From Campylobacter sp. VBCF_01 NA2 (GTDB lineage Bacteria; Campylobacterota; Campylobacteria; Campylobacterales; Campylobacteraceae), in the NCBI RefSeq assembly GCF_027797205.1, contig NZ_CP115607.1:930001-994000 (forward strand): a DNA stretch of 64,000 nucleotides, in the 5' to 3' direction. Position numbers and translations under genes: made by a program. This document shows, one piece after another, positions 9,036-18,306 of the stretch; positions within the stretch are counted from its first letter, which is position 1, and each line of letters opens with the position of its first letter. The notes under the pieces are model-generated. The model was not told where the DNA came from. It was given only the letters and a program-made list of their open reading frames with translations, and made no database searches.

Positions 9036-10667
9036 ATGGATTTTGCTATCGAGCTATTTTTGACGATTACTGCACTTGCAATCGTTCTAAACATAGTTTT
9101 TAAAGTTTTTGAAATCCCTAGCATTATCGGATATATCGTCGCAGGTGTGTGCTTCACGCAGATTTATAGTCTCACACGCGACGAGAGTATGTATATGTCG
9201 CAAATCGCCGAATTTGGCGTGGTTTTTCTGATGTTTAGCATAGGATTAGAGTTTAGCTTCAAGCACTTGATGAGTATGAAAAAAGATGTTTTTTTCAACG
9301 GATTTTTGCAGGTTGCAGGCACTGGGCTGATACTCACTCTCATAATAGATCAAGTTTTAAGCGAAAATATCAAAACCGCCATTATTATCGGTCTTGCGCT
9401 ATCTTTAAGCTCGACTGCTATCGTGCTAAAAAGCCTAAATGACTCTGGCGAAATAAATCGCAATCACGGAAGAAAGGTGCTTGGAATTTTGCTTTTCCAA
9501 GATTTGGCTGTAATTCCGATTTTGCTTATGATTGATATTTTTGCCTCCACAGATAGCACGCCCGTAAATGAGCTGGTTTTGCGCACAGCCATAAGCGCGG
9601 CGATTGTGATTATATCGCTTTTTTTAATCGGCAAATTCCTGCTAAACACCCTGCTAGGCTATGTTACAAAGCTAAATTCCAAAGAAATTTTCATCGCCAC
9701 GGTTTTATTCGTGGTAATCGGTGCTAGCTTTTTGGCTCATGTGTTTGGATTTAGCTACACGCTGGGCGCATTTATCGCTGGCATGCTGATTGCCGAAACC
9801 GAATACAAGCGCGAAATCGCCGCAGGTATGAGTTCGCTCAGAGATATTTTGCTAGGACTTTTTTTTATCACAATCGGAATTCAGATTAAATTTGACATTA
9901 TCGCCAACCACTACGGCGTGATTTTACTAGGAATTATCATTATAATGGCGTTAAAAGCAGGTATTGTATATGCGATACTCATCATATCAACTCACAAAAG
10001 AATCGCGCTCAAATCAGCCCTATCTCTGGCGCAAATCGGCGAATTTGCCCTAGCGATTTTCGCACTTTTAATCTCCAAAAATTTAATAAACAAAGAAAAC
10101 GCTCAAATTCTAATCGCTATCGTTGTGGCGACGATGATTTTGACACCATTTATCCTAAAAAACCTAAACCGCATCGCAAACCGCTTCGAATCAAATGTCG
10201 AAAAACTCGAAGACGAGGTGCATAAGGTCAAAATTTCGCCTATGAAAAACCATTTTGTCATCGTTGGATACGGCAGAGTAGGACAAGAAATACTGCTTAG
10301 ACTACGCGATAATGGTCTGCCATATATCGTGGCTGAAAGCGATTTGGAGCTTGTGGATCTTGGTAAATCGCGCGGAGAAAATGTGCATTTTGCAAATATG
10401 ATGCAAAAAAGCGTCATCGACGAATTTAGCCTGCGTCAGGCATCTGTGATAATCCTAACGCTCACAAACCAAGAAAAACTCGATATCGTTACAAATATGC
10501 TAAATAAGGAAAATTTAAGCGCAAAAATCATTGTGATGTATTCAGGGCCGTATCGCAAGGTCGAATTAGAGGGCGAATTCGGCGAGAATTTTATATTTAT
10601 GAAGGAAGAGCGTATGCTGGCTGGCTCACTTTTGCAAGAGGCGTTAAGACAAAAATTACAAAGCTAA
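9036..10667 (+). CDS. Kef-type K+/H+ antiporter with RCK domain
   Basis: A monovalent cation:proton antiporter-2 family protein of 543 residues. The N-terminal part, about 380 residues, is a Na+/H+ exchanger-like membrane domain of roughly 12 spans. The C-terminal part begins near residue 403 with the Rossmann motif VGYGRVGQEI of a TrkA-N/RCK domain, expected to gate transport through NAD(H) or ligand binding. The start is the ATG at 9036 after an AGAAAGG ribosome site (9022-9029); the open frame extends upstream but that part looks non-coding. Ion specificity cannot be assigned. Confidence 0.9.
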   Translation: MDFAIELFLTITALAIVLNIVFKVFEIPSIIGYIVAGVCFTQIYSLTRDESMYMSQIAEFGVVFLMFSIGLEFSFKHLMSMKKDVFFNGFLQVAGTGLILTLIIDQVLSENIKTAIIIGLALSLSSTAIVLKSLNDSGEINRNHGRKVLGILLFQDLAVIPILLMIDIFASTDSTPVNELVLRTAISAAIVIISLFLIGKFLLNTLLGYVTKLNSKEIFIATVLFVVIGASFLAHVFGFSYTLGAFIAGMLIAETEYKREIAAGMSSLRDILLGLFFITIGIQIKFDIIANHYGVILLGIIIIMALKAGIVYAILIISTHKRIALKSALSLAQIGEFALAIFALLISKNLINKENAQILIAIVVATMILTPFILKNLNRIANRFESNVEKLEDEVHKVKISPMKNHFVIVGYGRVGQEILLRLRDNGLPYIVAESDLELVDLGKSRGENVHFANMMQKSVIDEFSLRQASVIILTLTNQEKLDIVTNMLNKENLSAKIIVMYSGPYRKVELEGEFGENFIFMKEERMLAGSLLQEALRQKLQS

Positions 10668-10713
10668 AATTTTAAAAATTTAAGTAGAATATAGAAAAAA
10701 TAAAGGAAATTTA

Positions 10714-11679
10714 GTGATAAAAATCGAAAATTTGCATAAAAGTTTCGGAAAATCCGAAATCATAAAAGGTGTCAGCGCCGAGATCAAAAAAGGCGAAATT
10801 TTCGCTATCGTAGGACAAAGTGGCGCAGGCAAAAGCACCCTACTTCGCTGTATAAACGGACTAGAAAATTACCAAAGCGGCAGTCTAAAAGTCGCCGGCA
10901 AAGAGGTGGCGGATTTAAAAGGCGATGAAGTGCGCGAATTTCGCAAAAATATCGGTATGATTTTTCAACATTTCGCGCTGATGAGCCGAAAAACGGTCGC
11001 CGAAAATGTCGCCACACCGCTTAGGTTTTGGAAATTTGAGGAAGGATATATCAAAGAGCGCGTGGCCGAACTACTCGTTCTAGTCGGCCTCAAAGACAAA
11101 GCAAACGCCTATCCTAGCGAGCTTAGCGGCGGTCAGAAGCAAAGAGTAGCCATTGCAAGGGCATTGGCGCTAAAACCGCAAATTTTACTTAGCGACGAGG
11201 CGACCTCAGCGCTCGATCCAAACACAACGACGCAAATTTTAAATTTGCTTAAAGAAATCAACCGCTCGCTTGGCATTACGATAATTTTGGTAACGCACGA
11301 AATGGAGGTCGTCAAAAGCATAGCCAACCGCGCCATGCTCCTAAAACACGGCGTCGTCGTGGGCTCTGGCGATATCGTGGAGCTGTTTTTGCACCCTGAT
11401 GAGCACATGAAGGAATTCCTAGGCGAAGAGGAAGTGCTACCGCCAAATAATATAAATGTAAGGCTGTTTTTCCCGCCAGATGTCGCGTTTGATAGCATTA
11501 TCACGCACATGGCGCACGAGCTTGGCATAAATTTTAATATCGTCTGGGGTAAGTTAGAGCGCCTGGATAAAAGCGTCGTGGGCTCGCTCGTGATAAATGT
11601 CCTACCAACCCAACTCGAAGCCGTGGAGAAATATATCAGCGAAAAGGGCGTGATTTACGAGGTCGTGGAGAAAAAATAA
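10714..11679 (+). CDS. metN: Methionine ABC transporter ATP-binding protein MetN
   Basis: ATPase subunit of the D/L-methionine importer, 321 residues with a GTG start. Walker [10 protein letters not shown] is near residue 34, the signature LSGGQKQRV near 135, Walker [14 protein letters not shown] near 158, followed by the H-loop TH. The C-terminal 75 residues form the NIL domain that senses methionine in this subfamily. No permease (metI) or binding protein (metQ) follows: the next gene is convergent htrA. It probably works with subunits encoded elsewhere. Confidence 0.93.
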   Translation: MIKIENLHKSFGKSEIIKGVSAEIKKGEIFAIVGQSGAGKSTLLRCINGLENYQSGSLKVAGKEVADLKGDEVREFRKNIGMIFQHFALMSRKTVAENVATPLRFWKFEEGYIKERVAELLVLVGLKDKANAYPSELSGGQKQRVAIARALALKPQILLSDEATSALDPNTTTQILNLLKEINRSLGITIILVTHEMEVVKSIANRAMLLKHGVVVGSGDIVELFLHPDEHMKEFLGEEEVLPPNNINVRLFFPPDVAFDSIITHMAHELGINFNIVWGKLERLDKSVVGSLVINVLPTQLEAVEKYISEKGVIYEVVEKK

Positions 11680-11719
11680 TTTTTCCCAAAAAATTATAAT
11701 TAAAATTAAAAATAAAATC

Positions 11720-11785
11720 GGCGAAGTCGTTTGAAATTTGACTTCGCCAAGTGAAATTTGGCAAAGCCTAAGCCCTGCCAAATTT
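11720..11785. terminator. Two hairpins between convergent metN and htrA
   Basis: Two perfect inverted repeats lie in the convergent gap. The first pairs GGCGAAGTC (11720-11728) with GACTTCGCC (11740-11748). The second pairs AAATTTGGCA (11754-11763) with TGCCAAATTT (11776-11785). They probably terminate metN from one side and htrA from the other. The U-tracts are interrupted, so strength is uncertain. Confidence 0.65.
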
Positions 11786-11792
11786 ACCAAAT

Positions 11793-13205
11793 TTAGCGGA
11801 TTACTAGCCCTTGTGGGATACCGTTTCTAATAACCCAAACTAGGACTTTTTTGCCTTTGTAGGCTTTGATATATTTGTTAAAATCATCGATATTTTCGAC
11901 ATCGTTTTGACCGATTTGGATAATAATATCGCCCTTTCTAAACCCATACTCGCTCGCTTTTGAATCAGCTTTTACATTTGTTACGATTGCACCTTTTAGA
12001 TCTTTATTTAGCGCATATTTTGAGCGAATTTCATCATCTAGGTTTTTAAGGCTAAGTCCCTCTAATGCGCCCTCATCGACATTTGAGCTGCCGGCGTTAG
12101 ATGATTTATCCATACTATCTAGTTTGAGGGTTACTTTTTGGTTTTTGCCGTCGCGCTCAAACTCGATTTCGACCTTGCTACCCGGATTCATCGAGCCGAC
12201 CAAATTTTTAAGCTCGTTTGCGTTTTTGACAGGTTTATCATCGACTTTTATAATCAAATCGCCCCTTTTAATGCCCGCTTTATCCGCTGGCAAGCCCTCT
12301 TCTACGCTCGAAATCAGCGCACCTTCTTTGCTATTGTAAATCTCTTTTTGCTCTTTTGACATATCGCTAATCGTTACGCCGATATATCCGCGCTCGATTT
12401 TGCCGTCGCTAATGAGCTTTTTGGCGATATCTTTGACCATATTTGACGGGATTGCAAATCCTATGCCGTTATTTCCGCCACTTCTGCTTAAAATCGCCGA
12501 ATTTATGCCAATGAGCGCACCACGGCTATCGACTAGCGCACCGCCTGAGTTGCCCGGATTTATCGAAGCGTCTGTTTGGATAAAATTTTCGTATTGATTA
12601 AGCCCGATATTGTTTTTATTTAGCGCAGAGACGATTCCTTGCGTAATCGTGCCACCCACGCCAAAAGGATTTCCGATAGCAAACACTATATCGCCCTCCA
12701 CAGCCTTTGACGAATCAGCAAATTTAATCGCGGATAGCCTTTTTTCCTCGATTTTGATAATCGCCAAATCGGTTTTTGAATCCGTTCCTACGACCTTGGC
12801 TTTATACTCTTTGTCATTATCGAGCAGCGTAACTACGATTTCATCGGCATTTTCGACGACATGGTTGTTTGTGACGATATATCCGTCATCTGAGATAATC
12901 ACGCCCGATCCCAAAGAGCTGACCTCGCGCTCTTGTCTAGGCAGGTTAAAATCGAAAAATTGCTTAAAAAACGGATCGTTAAACATCTCCGCCATTGGGT
13001 TGTTTGCGACTTTGTGTTTTGATTTGGTCGAGATATTTACGACAGATTTTTTCGCCTCGGCAATCGAGCTGTGGTATGAGAGAACGACATCCTTGCTAAA
13101 CTCAGGATTTACACGATCAAATTTCGCCCCAGCCTCGCTGATATCGATATTCGCGCCAAAAAGCGAAGCGCTAAGTGCCAAAGATAGCAAAATGGTTTTT
13201 TTCAT
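11793..13205 (-). CDS. htrA: Periplasmic serine protease/chaperone HtrA (DegP)
   Basis: Exported quality-control protease and chaperone, 470 residues. It has an N-terminal signal peptide ending around FGAN, a trypsin-like domain with catalytic triad His115 (TNNHVV), Asp146 (SKTDLAI) and Ser220 (NPGNSGGA), then two PDZ domains, the second ending in the C-terminal WVIRNGIPQG region. In Campylobacter it is also secreted and can cleave host junction proteins (family knowledge). It is divergent from cbpA-hspR, so a shared stress-responsive intergenic region is plausible. Confidence 0.96.
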   Translation of the reverse strand: MKKTILLSLALSASLFGANIDISEAGAKFDRVNPEFSKDVVLSYHSSIAEAKKSVVNISTKSKHKVANNPMAEMFNDPFFKQFFDFNLPRQEREVSSLGSGVIISDDGYIVTNNHVVENADEIVVTLLDNDKEYKAKVVGTDSKTDLAIIKIEEKRLSAIKFADSSKAVEGDIVFAIGNPFGVGGTITQGIVSALNKNNIGLNQYENFIQTDASINPGNSGGALVDSRGALIGINSAILSRSGGNNGIGFAIPSNMVKDIAKKLISDGKIERGYIGVTISDMSKEQKEIYNSKEGALISSVEEGLPADKAGIKRGDLIIKVDDKPVKNANELKNLVGSMNPGSKVEIEFERDGKNQKVTLKLDSMDKSSNAGSSNVDEGALEGLSLKNLDDEIRSKYALNKDLKGAIVTNVKADSKASEYGFRKGDIIIQIGQNDVENIDDFNKYIKAYKGKKVLVWVIRNGIPQGLVIR

Positions 13206-13303
13206 TTAAATTCCTTTTGAATAAAATTTTCGTGCAATTATAAATTTCTAGGGCTAATATTTGTTTAATGTAATTACAAGATTTATAAACAAAATATATT
13301 AAA

Positions 13304-13338
13304 CTTGATTGACATAGACTAAACTTTTATGATATAAT
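13304..13338 (+). promoter_or_regulatory. cbpA-hspR promoter with HAIR-like HspR operator
   Basis: A near-consensus sigma-70 promoter: TTGACA (13309-13314), 18-base spacer, TATAAT (13333-13338). Overlapping the -35 is CTTGATT (13304-13310), 7 bases, then ACTAAAC (13318-13324). This is a degenerate copy of the HspR inverted repeat CTTGAGT-N7-ACTCAAG, matching 6/7 and 5/7 positions with exact spacing. Because hspR is the second gene of this operon, autoregulation is the natural reading. Confidence 0.72.
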
Positions 13339-13371
13339 CAATATAAAATTTAGACAAAAAAGGAAGGTAAA

Positions 13372-14259
13372 ATGGCAAATTCTAGCCTTTATGAGACTCT
13401 CGGCATTAGCAAATCTGCCAGTGCTGACGAGATTAAAAAAGCCTATCGCAGGCTCGCTAGAAAGTATCACCCAGATATCAACAAAGACCCCGGCGCAGAG
13501 GAAAAATTCAAAGAAATCAACGCAGCGTATGAAATTTTAAGCGATGAGAAAAAACGCGCTCAGTATGACCAATACGGAGATTCTATGTTTGGTGGCCAAA
13601 ATTTCCACGATTTCGCCAAGGGTTCGGCTGGCATGGGCGATTTAAACGACATTTTAAACAGCATTTTTGGCGGATTTTCTGGCGCAAAGGGCTCACGCGG
13701 GGGCTTTGATTTTGGTGGCGGGTTTAATCCGTTTGGATTCGGCGCTGGGTTTAGTGGTGGATTTGGCGCGGATTTAGACAAACACAGCGCGATCGAAATC
13801 CCCTTTGACACCGCGATAAATGGCGGAGAAATGAGTATAAATTTAGGTGGCGAAAATGTGAAATTCAAAATCCCAGCAGGGATCAACACAGGCGAGAAAC
13901 TGCGCATTAGGGGTAAAGGCAACTCAAACGGCGAGCAAAGCGGGGATTTGATTTTGGAGATTAAAATTTCGCCAAGCGCTGAGTATGAGCGCAACGGCGA
14001 TGATTTGAGCAAAAAAATCGATGTCCCGCTAAAAACTGCGCTTTTTGGTGGCAAAATCGAGGTCGCCACACCCAAAAAAACAGCCACGATTAAAATCAGC
14101 AAAAACACCAAAAACGGCCAAAAATACCGCCTCAAAGGCTATGGCGTGCAAAACCGCAAAACCAAAATTTTAGGCGACCTTTACGCCGTGGTAAATATCA
14201 CGCTACCAGACGCCGATAGCCTAAGCGATGAAGCGCGCGAAGTGCTAGAAAAATTATAA
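13372..14259 (+). CDS. cbpA: DnaJ-class co-chaperone CbpA
   Basis: Class II J-domain protein, 295 residues. The J domain spans residues 1-70 with the HPD motif at 33-35 (KYHPDINKD). A long Gly/Phe-rich region follows (about 75-125), then two beta-sandwich substrate-binding domains. The CxxCxGxG zinc-finger repeats of true DnaJ are absent, which decides CbpA over DnaJ. It stimulates DnaK, encoded at 43.8 kb. Nine bases separate it from hspR, and in Helicobacter and Campylobacter the CbpA protein is also known to modulate HspR DNA binding. Confidence 0.95.
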   Translation: MANSSLYETLGISKSASADEIKKAYRRLARKYHPDINKDPGAEEKFKEINAAYEILSDEKKRAQYDQYGDSMFGGQNFHDFAKGSAGMGDLNDILNSIFGGFSGAKGSRGGFDFGGGFNPFGFGAGFSGGFGADLDKHSAIEIPFDTAINGGEMSINLGGENVKFKIPAGINTGEKLRIRGKGNSNGEQSGDLILEIKISPSAEYERNGDDLSKKIDVPLKTALFGGKIEVATPKKTATIKISKNTKNGQKYRLKGYGVQNRKTKILGDLYAVVNITLPDADSLSDEAREVLEKL

Positions 14260-14268
14260 GGAGAAAAT

Positions 14269-14577
14269 ATGCACGATTATGACGAGCCGGTTTATCTAAT
14301 CTCAATCGTAGCCAAGGTGCTAGATATCCACCCCCAAACCCTGCGCCAATACGAGCGCGAGGGGCTAGTCAAGCCGGGTAGAACGGACGGCAAAATGAGG
14401 CTGTATTCGGCGCGCGATATGGATAAAATCCGTATGATAGTAAATCTCACAAAGGAGCTCGGCGTGAATTTAGCGGGCGTGGATGTGATTTTTAGACTGC
14501 AAGATCAAATCAGCGAATACGAAAAAGAGATTGAAATTTTGCGCAGCAAAATCTTAGAACTCGGCGGGGAGATTTGA
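14269..14577 (+). CDS. hspR: Heat-shock repressor HspR (MerR family)
   Basis: A 102-residue MerR-type regulator. The N-terminal winged helix includes the segment LDIHPQTLRQYEREGLV and an R-x-Y-S-x-RD wing, followed by a short coiled-coil dimerisation helix near residues 75-100. It represses chaperone operons by binding HAIR inverted repeats; candidate sites are found upstream of cbpA (13304) and hrcA (42274) in this window. A strong AAGGAG ribosome site lies just upstream. Confidence 0.94.
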   Translation: MHDYDEPVYLISIVAKVLDIHPQTLRQYEREGLVKPGRTDGKMRLYSARDMDKIRMIVNLTKELGVNLAGVDVIFRLQDQISEYEKEIEILRSKILELGGEI

Positions 14578-14974
14578 AAATTTGAAAAATAAAAACCCAT
14601 AAATGCAATATTTATTTTATGTAATGATAAAAAAATAAAATAAATTTAGCCACAAAAATTTGAATTTGAAAATTATCAAGCTAATATTTATATTTTTTTT
14701 AATACAATGACAATCTTATAATTTTCATTAGGAAATCCAAAATGCAAAATACGCTAAACAACCGTATCAGAGAGAGAGAGAGAGAGTAAATCTCTTTGGT
14801 TTTGCATTTTTATTTACTTTATAAATTTAGTTTTATTCACATTTTTAAATTTACACCACACAATAAAATTTAATATTTTCTTTTTATGTTTTGAATTTAT
14901 AAATTCATATACTAAAAAATTCTCTTTTTACACAAATTTGAAAATAAATTTAATCTCAATACAAAGGATACACT
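14578..14974. other. Intergenic region ahead of the dynamin island
   Basis: About 400 bases of very AT-rich sequence between hspR and the first dynamin gene. It holds a possible promoter (TATAAT, 14717-14722), a mini-ORF with an AG dinucleotide repeat (14742-14789) nested in an 11-base inverted repeat, and a possible second -10 element TATACT (14908-14913) for the GTPase operon. The AAGGA ribosome site of the first GTPase is at 14964-14968. No other gene is evident. Confidence 0.6.
14739..14810 (+). repeat. (AG)9 microsatellite inside a mini-ORF and an inverted repeat
   Basis: Nine AG units run from 14769 to 14786. An ORF of 15 codons (14742-14789, starting MQNTLNN) contains the tract and ends directly after it. 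With one extra AG unit, the frame would stay open for 70 further codons and end inside the first GTPase gene. The tract sits in the loop of a perfect inverted repeat, AAAATGCAAAA (14739-14749) with TTTTGCATTTT (14800-14810); AGAGA can also pair with downstream TCTCT. It may be a slippage-prone switch, a small RNA or neither. Confidence 0.5.
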
Positions 14975-16543
14975 ATGCAAATTCGAGAAATTTGTGAAAA
15001 ATATGGCATTGACGGCGTAGCTGAGCGATATGAGCAAGATTGCAAAAGTTTGATTCAAGTTGGATTTTTGGGCGAATTTTCAAGCGGAAAATCAAGTTTG
15101 ATAAATTCGCTTTTAAAAAGAGATTTATTGCAAACTGCATTAAAACCAACGACAAAGGCGATTACTCATATTTTATTTGATAAAAAAGCTTCGGCTGGAT
15201 TTGTCCCTAGCGAAAACTACTATATCAAGCAAAATGGCGAATATGAAGAAATTTCAAAATCAAAATTCGAAAGCTATCAACTTGGCGATGGCGAAAGAGA
15301 GCTTTTTGTTCGACTTGAAATCGATAGCGATATTTTAAATAACGAATTTGAGTTTATCGATACTCCGGGCATTTCAAGCTTGGACGACATGGACTTGGAT
15401 ATTACATTTGGGTATTTACCTAATTTAGATTGTGCTGTGATTTGTCAAGATATAAATCAAGGAAGCCTTACAAAATCGATTTTAGACTTTGTAAGCCTAA
15501 ACGCCAACGAAATAGCCGATAATCTTATATTTGCACTGACTAAAAGCGATTTAAAATCCCCTAGTGAATGCAACGCTGTAAAAAAGGCGGTTATCAACCA
15601 GCTTAAAGAGCTTGAAAATAAAGGCAAATTTAAAATTCCAAATTTAGAACAAAAGGTCGTTTTAACCTCAGCCAAAGGTGAAAATACCGAGTTTTTCGCT
15701 CTTATCAAGGATGAATTTTATAAGAATTTCACCACTATACAAGACAAAAAAATTGCAAAACTAACACAAGAATATAAAAAGCGCTTGGTGGAAATTTTAA
15801 AAGATAGAACCGAAAATATCGATACCAGCGATGATGAGTTGATTCAAAAAAGCGAAAATATCAAAAACGAAATCGCAATTATCGAAGATACTAAAAATAA
15901 AGAACTAGCTAGACTTGAAGATTTTGTTTATTCGAAATACCCAGTTATAGACGCTGTATCAGCTCAAAGCATTGAGTATTTACAAAATAGAGATTTGGAT
16001 TCATTTAAAAATCTTGTCATAAATACAATCGGGCAAATGTTAAAAGAGTATTTTAAGGACATAAATATCAATTCGAATTTCGTCAGCACCGTTATTATAA
16101 ATGAAGTTGAAGCCTTGCTAAATAAAGGTAAGTTTGCGTCGTTTGCCGTAAATACATTTTGCCAATTAGCTCCACATCTAGCAAATGTTGCAGATAATAC
16201 TATCGGCAACATTCACCCGTATGTCAAATCATTTACAACAATCATAAAACATGCAAGTAAAGCTTTGCCATATCTTGGTGATAAATTTACATCTATGCTG
16301 ACCACAAGCCCTGATGAAATTCAAGATTTCATCGCTTCATCGCTAAAAGAAATGTTAAAACAAACAGCTAAAAACTTTGCCAATGAAAATATTTTCTCTA
16401 AATTTCAAACCGAACTAGATGAGAAATACGACAGTGCGAACGACATTATCAACCAACGAAAAGAAAACGCAAACGCTATGGAAGCGATAAAAAATGAAAT
16501 TTTAGATGATATTGAAAATTTAATAAATGAGATAAGAAAATGA
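14975..16543 (+). CDS. Dynamin-like GTPase 1
   Basis: A 522-residue large GTPase of the bacterial dynamin superfamily. G1 (P-loop) is GEFSSGKS at residues 33-40, the G2 Thr lies in KPTTKAITH, G3 is DTPG at 129-132 and G4 is TKSD at 189-192. The remainder is mostly helical with charged stretches expected for the stalk and a more hydrophobic segment around residues 390-450 that could touch membrane. At this length it is shorter than the C. jejuni dynamins I remember. It is the first gene of the island and overlaps GTPase 2 by four bases, which suggests an obligate pair. Membrane remodelling is inferred from the family. Confidence 0.85.
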   Translation: MQIREICEKYGIDGVAERYEQDCKSLIQVGFLGEFSSGKSSLINSLLKRDLLQTALKPTTKAITHILFDKKASAGFVPSENYYIKQNGEYEEISKSKFESYQLGDGERELFVRLEIDSDILNNEFEFIDTPGISSLDDMDLDITFGYLPNLDCAVICQDINQGSLTKSILDFVSLNANEIADNLIFALTKSDLKSPSECNAVKKAVINQLKELENKGKFKIPNLEQKVVLTSAKGENTEFFALIKDEFYKNFTTIQDKKIAKLTQEYKKRLVEILKDRTENIDTSDDELIQKSENIKNEIAIIEDTKNKELARLEDFVYSKYPVIDAVSAQSIEYLQNRDLDSFKNLVINTIGQMLKEYFKDININSNFVSTVIINEVEALLNKGKFASFAVNTFCQLAPHLANVADNTIGNIHPYVKSFTTIIKHASKALPYLGDKFTSMLTTSPDEIQDFIASSLKEMLKQTAKNFANENIFSKFQTELDEKYDSANDIINQRKENANAMEAIKNEILDDIENLINEIRK

Positions 16544-18297
16544 AAGTTACGCTAAATGATGAATTTGAAAAATTTATGGATATTTATGCCTTTTTGCATG
16601 ATATTTCGAACGACCACGGTATCGATGACGATGAAAACATAAAAGCGAATTTGAAAATTTATGAAAACAAATCAAAAGAGCTGGTGGCAAAAGAAGTTGT
16701 AAATTCTAACAGCGTTGAAAAAGTTTGGGTTTGTGTTATCGGGGATTTTAGCTCGGGCAAATCTAGCTTTATAAATTCTATCTTAGGCGAAAGCGTGTGC
16801 CCCGTCGCACTTGGAGCTACTACTAGCTCTATTACGAGATTTGTTTATGCAGATACAGTTTCTATCGTGCTAAATGATAAAGAAATTTCGCAAGATGAGT
16901 ATGAAAAAACAGTCAGACACGCAAAAGATATGGAACAAACCAAAACATATCAAATTGAATATGGTTACCCATTTAGGCTCTTGCAAAATATCGCCTTGCT
17001 AGATACTCCCGGATTTTCAAACTCACAAAACAGCAATGACGAAACAGTTACACTCAATGAAGCAAAAAAATCTGACATTGCACTTCTTGTAGTCGATATA
17101 AATCAAGGCGATATAAATAGCGCATTGCTAAATAAATGCAAAGAGATTCAAAAAGAAAATCCAAATTTAAAATGGCACATTATCCTAAACAAAGCCGATA
17201 CAAAAGCACCTAGCGAAAGAGAAAAGATAAAACAAAGTATTTTGCAAAAGTATGATTTCGTAGATGATTGTTTTGTATATTCAGCTTTGGATAGTGAAAA
17301 ATTTTTGGATAGCAAAAATCAAATCATATCTATCTTAAATACTCTTAGCAAACAAAAAGATGAAATTTTAAAAGAAAAATTTAAAAATGAAAAGATTGAA
17401 TTTTATAGAGAATTTGAAAATGTGATTTTTGAAACAAAAAACCACCTAGAAAAGGCTACGAAGTTTGAATTTAATATAAAAATAGAAGATTTTAAATTTA
17501 TTCGTTCAAAGTATGAAAATGCCATAAGACAAACTTTAAGTAATAATCTAAAAGAAGTTTTATTACAAAGTTCTGAGAAAAAAACTAGTGGTATCGGTGA
17601 AATAGCAGGAAGCGGGGGCGGAGCTTTTGCTGGTGCTATGGCTGGTGCGACTGCTGGTTCTTTTATCCCTGGTGTAGGAAATTTACTTGGCGCTATGATT
17701 GGTGGCGTACTTGGTTCTATTGCTGGAAGTTCTGGTGCAAATGAAATAGAAAAAGAATTTACAAATGAATATTATCACGACCTATATTTTGTTATAAAAA
17801 ATTACGATGATTTTGTATCTACAATGCAAGAAAATACCGCTGAAACTTTGGCAAATGAGATACTTTTATTGTTTTGTGATTTATACAAAGAATTTGAAAA
17901 TGAAAGCAGCGAAGAAGAGTTTTTAAGCGAATGGAAAGAGATAGCGATAAATATAGCAAATGAAGCTATCAAACGATTTACAAGTTACTGCTATCAAGAA
18001 TTATTAAACGAAAACAGTCCGCAATGGCAAGTGGTTTGCAGATATGAAGAGTGGGCTAAAAATAAAGAAACATTAAAAGAATTGGTAAAAGCACGAACAG
18101 ATCGCAGAGGAACTTTATGCAATTTATTATACAACGAAGGTTTTGATGATTTTTGTGGATATATAAATGATACATTAAACGATGCAAACTATCATGGAAA
18201 TTTAAATAACGATTTCAGCAAAGACTTATATCGAAAAACCATAGATAAGATTAACGAATTTATGAAAGATTATAAATTTAAAGCAATTACAAGATAA
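16540..18297 (+). CDS. Dynamin-like GTPase 2 with glycine-zipper segment
   Basis: A 585-residue dynamin-superfamily GTPase. G1 is GDFSSGKS from residue 68 (Lys74), the G2 Thr lies in LGATTSSITRF, G3 is DTPG at 155-158 and G4 is NKAD at 217-220. Residues 351-401 form a Gly/Ala-rich hydrophobic segment with repeated small-x3-small spacing, a glycine zipper. It probably inserts in the membrane as a hairpin and replaces the paddle of other dynamins. Start and stop codons of genes 1 and 2 overlap (ATGA); 9 bases separate it from GTPase 3. Function in a heteromeric membrane complex is inferred. Confidence 0.85.
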   Translation: MKVTLNDEFEKFMDIYAFLHDISNDHGIDDDENIKANLKIYENKSKELVAKEVVNSNSVEKVWVCVIGDFSSGKSSFINSILGESVCPVALGATTSSITRFVYADTVSIVLNDKEISQDEYEKTVRHAKDMEQTKTYQIEYGYPFRLLQNIALLDTPGFSNSQNSNDETVTLNEAKKSDIALLVVDINQGDINSALLNKCKEIQKENPNLKWHIILNKADTKAPSEREKIKQSILQKYDFVDDCFVYSALDSEKFLDSKNQIISILNTLSKQKDEILKEKFKNEKIEFYREFENVIFETKNHLEKATKFEFNIKIEDFKFIRSKYENAIRQTLSNNLKEVLLQSSEKKTSGIGEIAGSGGGAFAGAMAGATAGSFIPGVGNLLGAMIGGVLGSIAGSSGANEIEKEFTNEYYHDLYFVIKNYDDFVSTMQENTAETLANEILLLFCDLYKEFENESSEEEFLSEWKEIAINIANEAIKRFTSYCYQELLNENSPQWQVVCRYEEWAKNKETLKELVKARTDRRGTLCNLLYNEGFDDFCGYINDTLNDANYHGNLNNDFSKDLYRKTIDKINEFMKDYKFKAITR

Positions 18298-18306
18298 GGA
18301 TTAAAA

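Noticed and set aside
12610-13209. A 199-codon plus-strand frame opposite htrA
   Set aside because: Entirely antisense to htrA; its composition mirrors the real codons and it has no protein-like motifs.
13560-14135. A 191-codon minus-strand frame opposite cbpA
   Set aside because: Pro/Ser-rich shadow of the Gly/Phe-rich region of CbpA.
14717-14820. Calling the AG-repeat region a definite small RNA gene
   Set aside because: A -10 element and hairpin exist, but no recognisable RNA family and no strong U-tract terminator; left as a possibility only.
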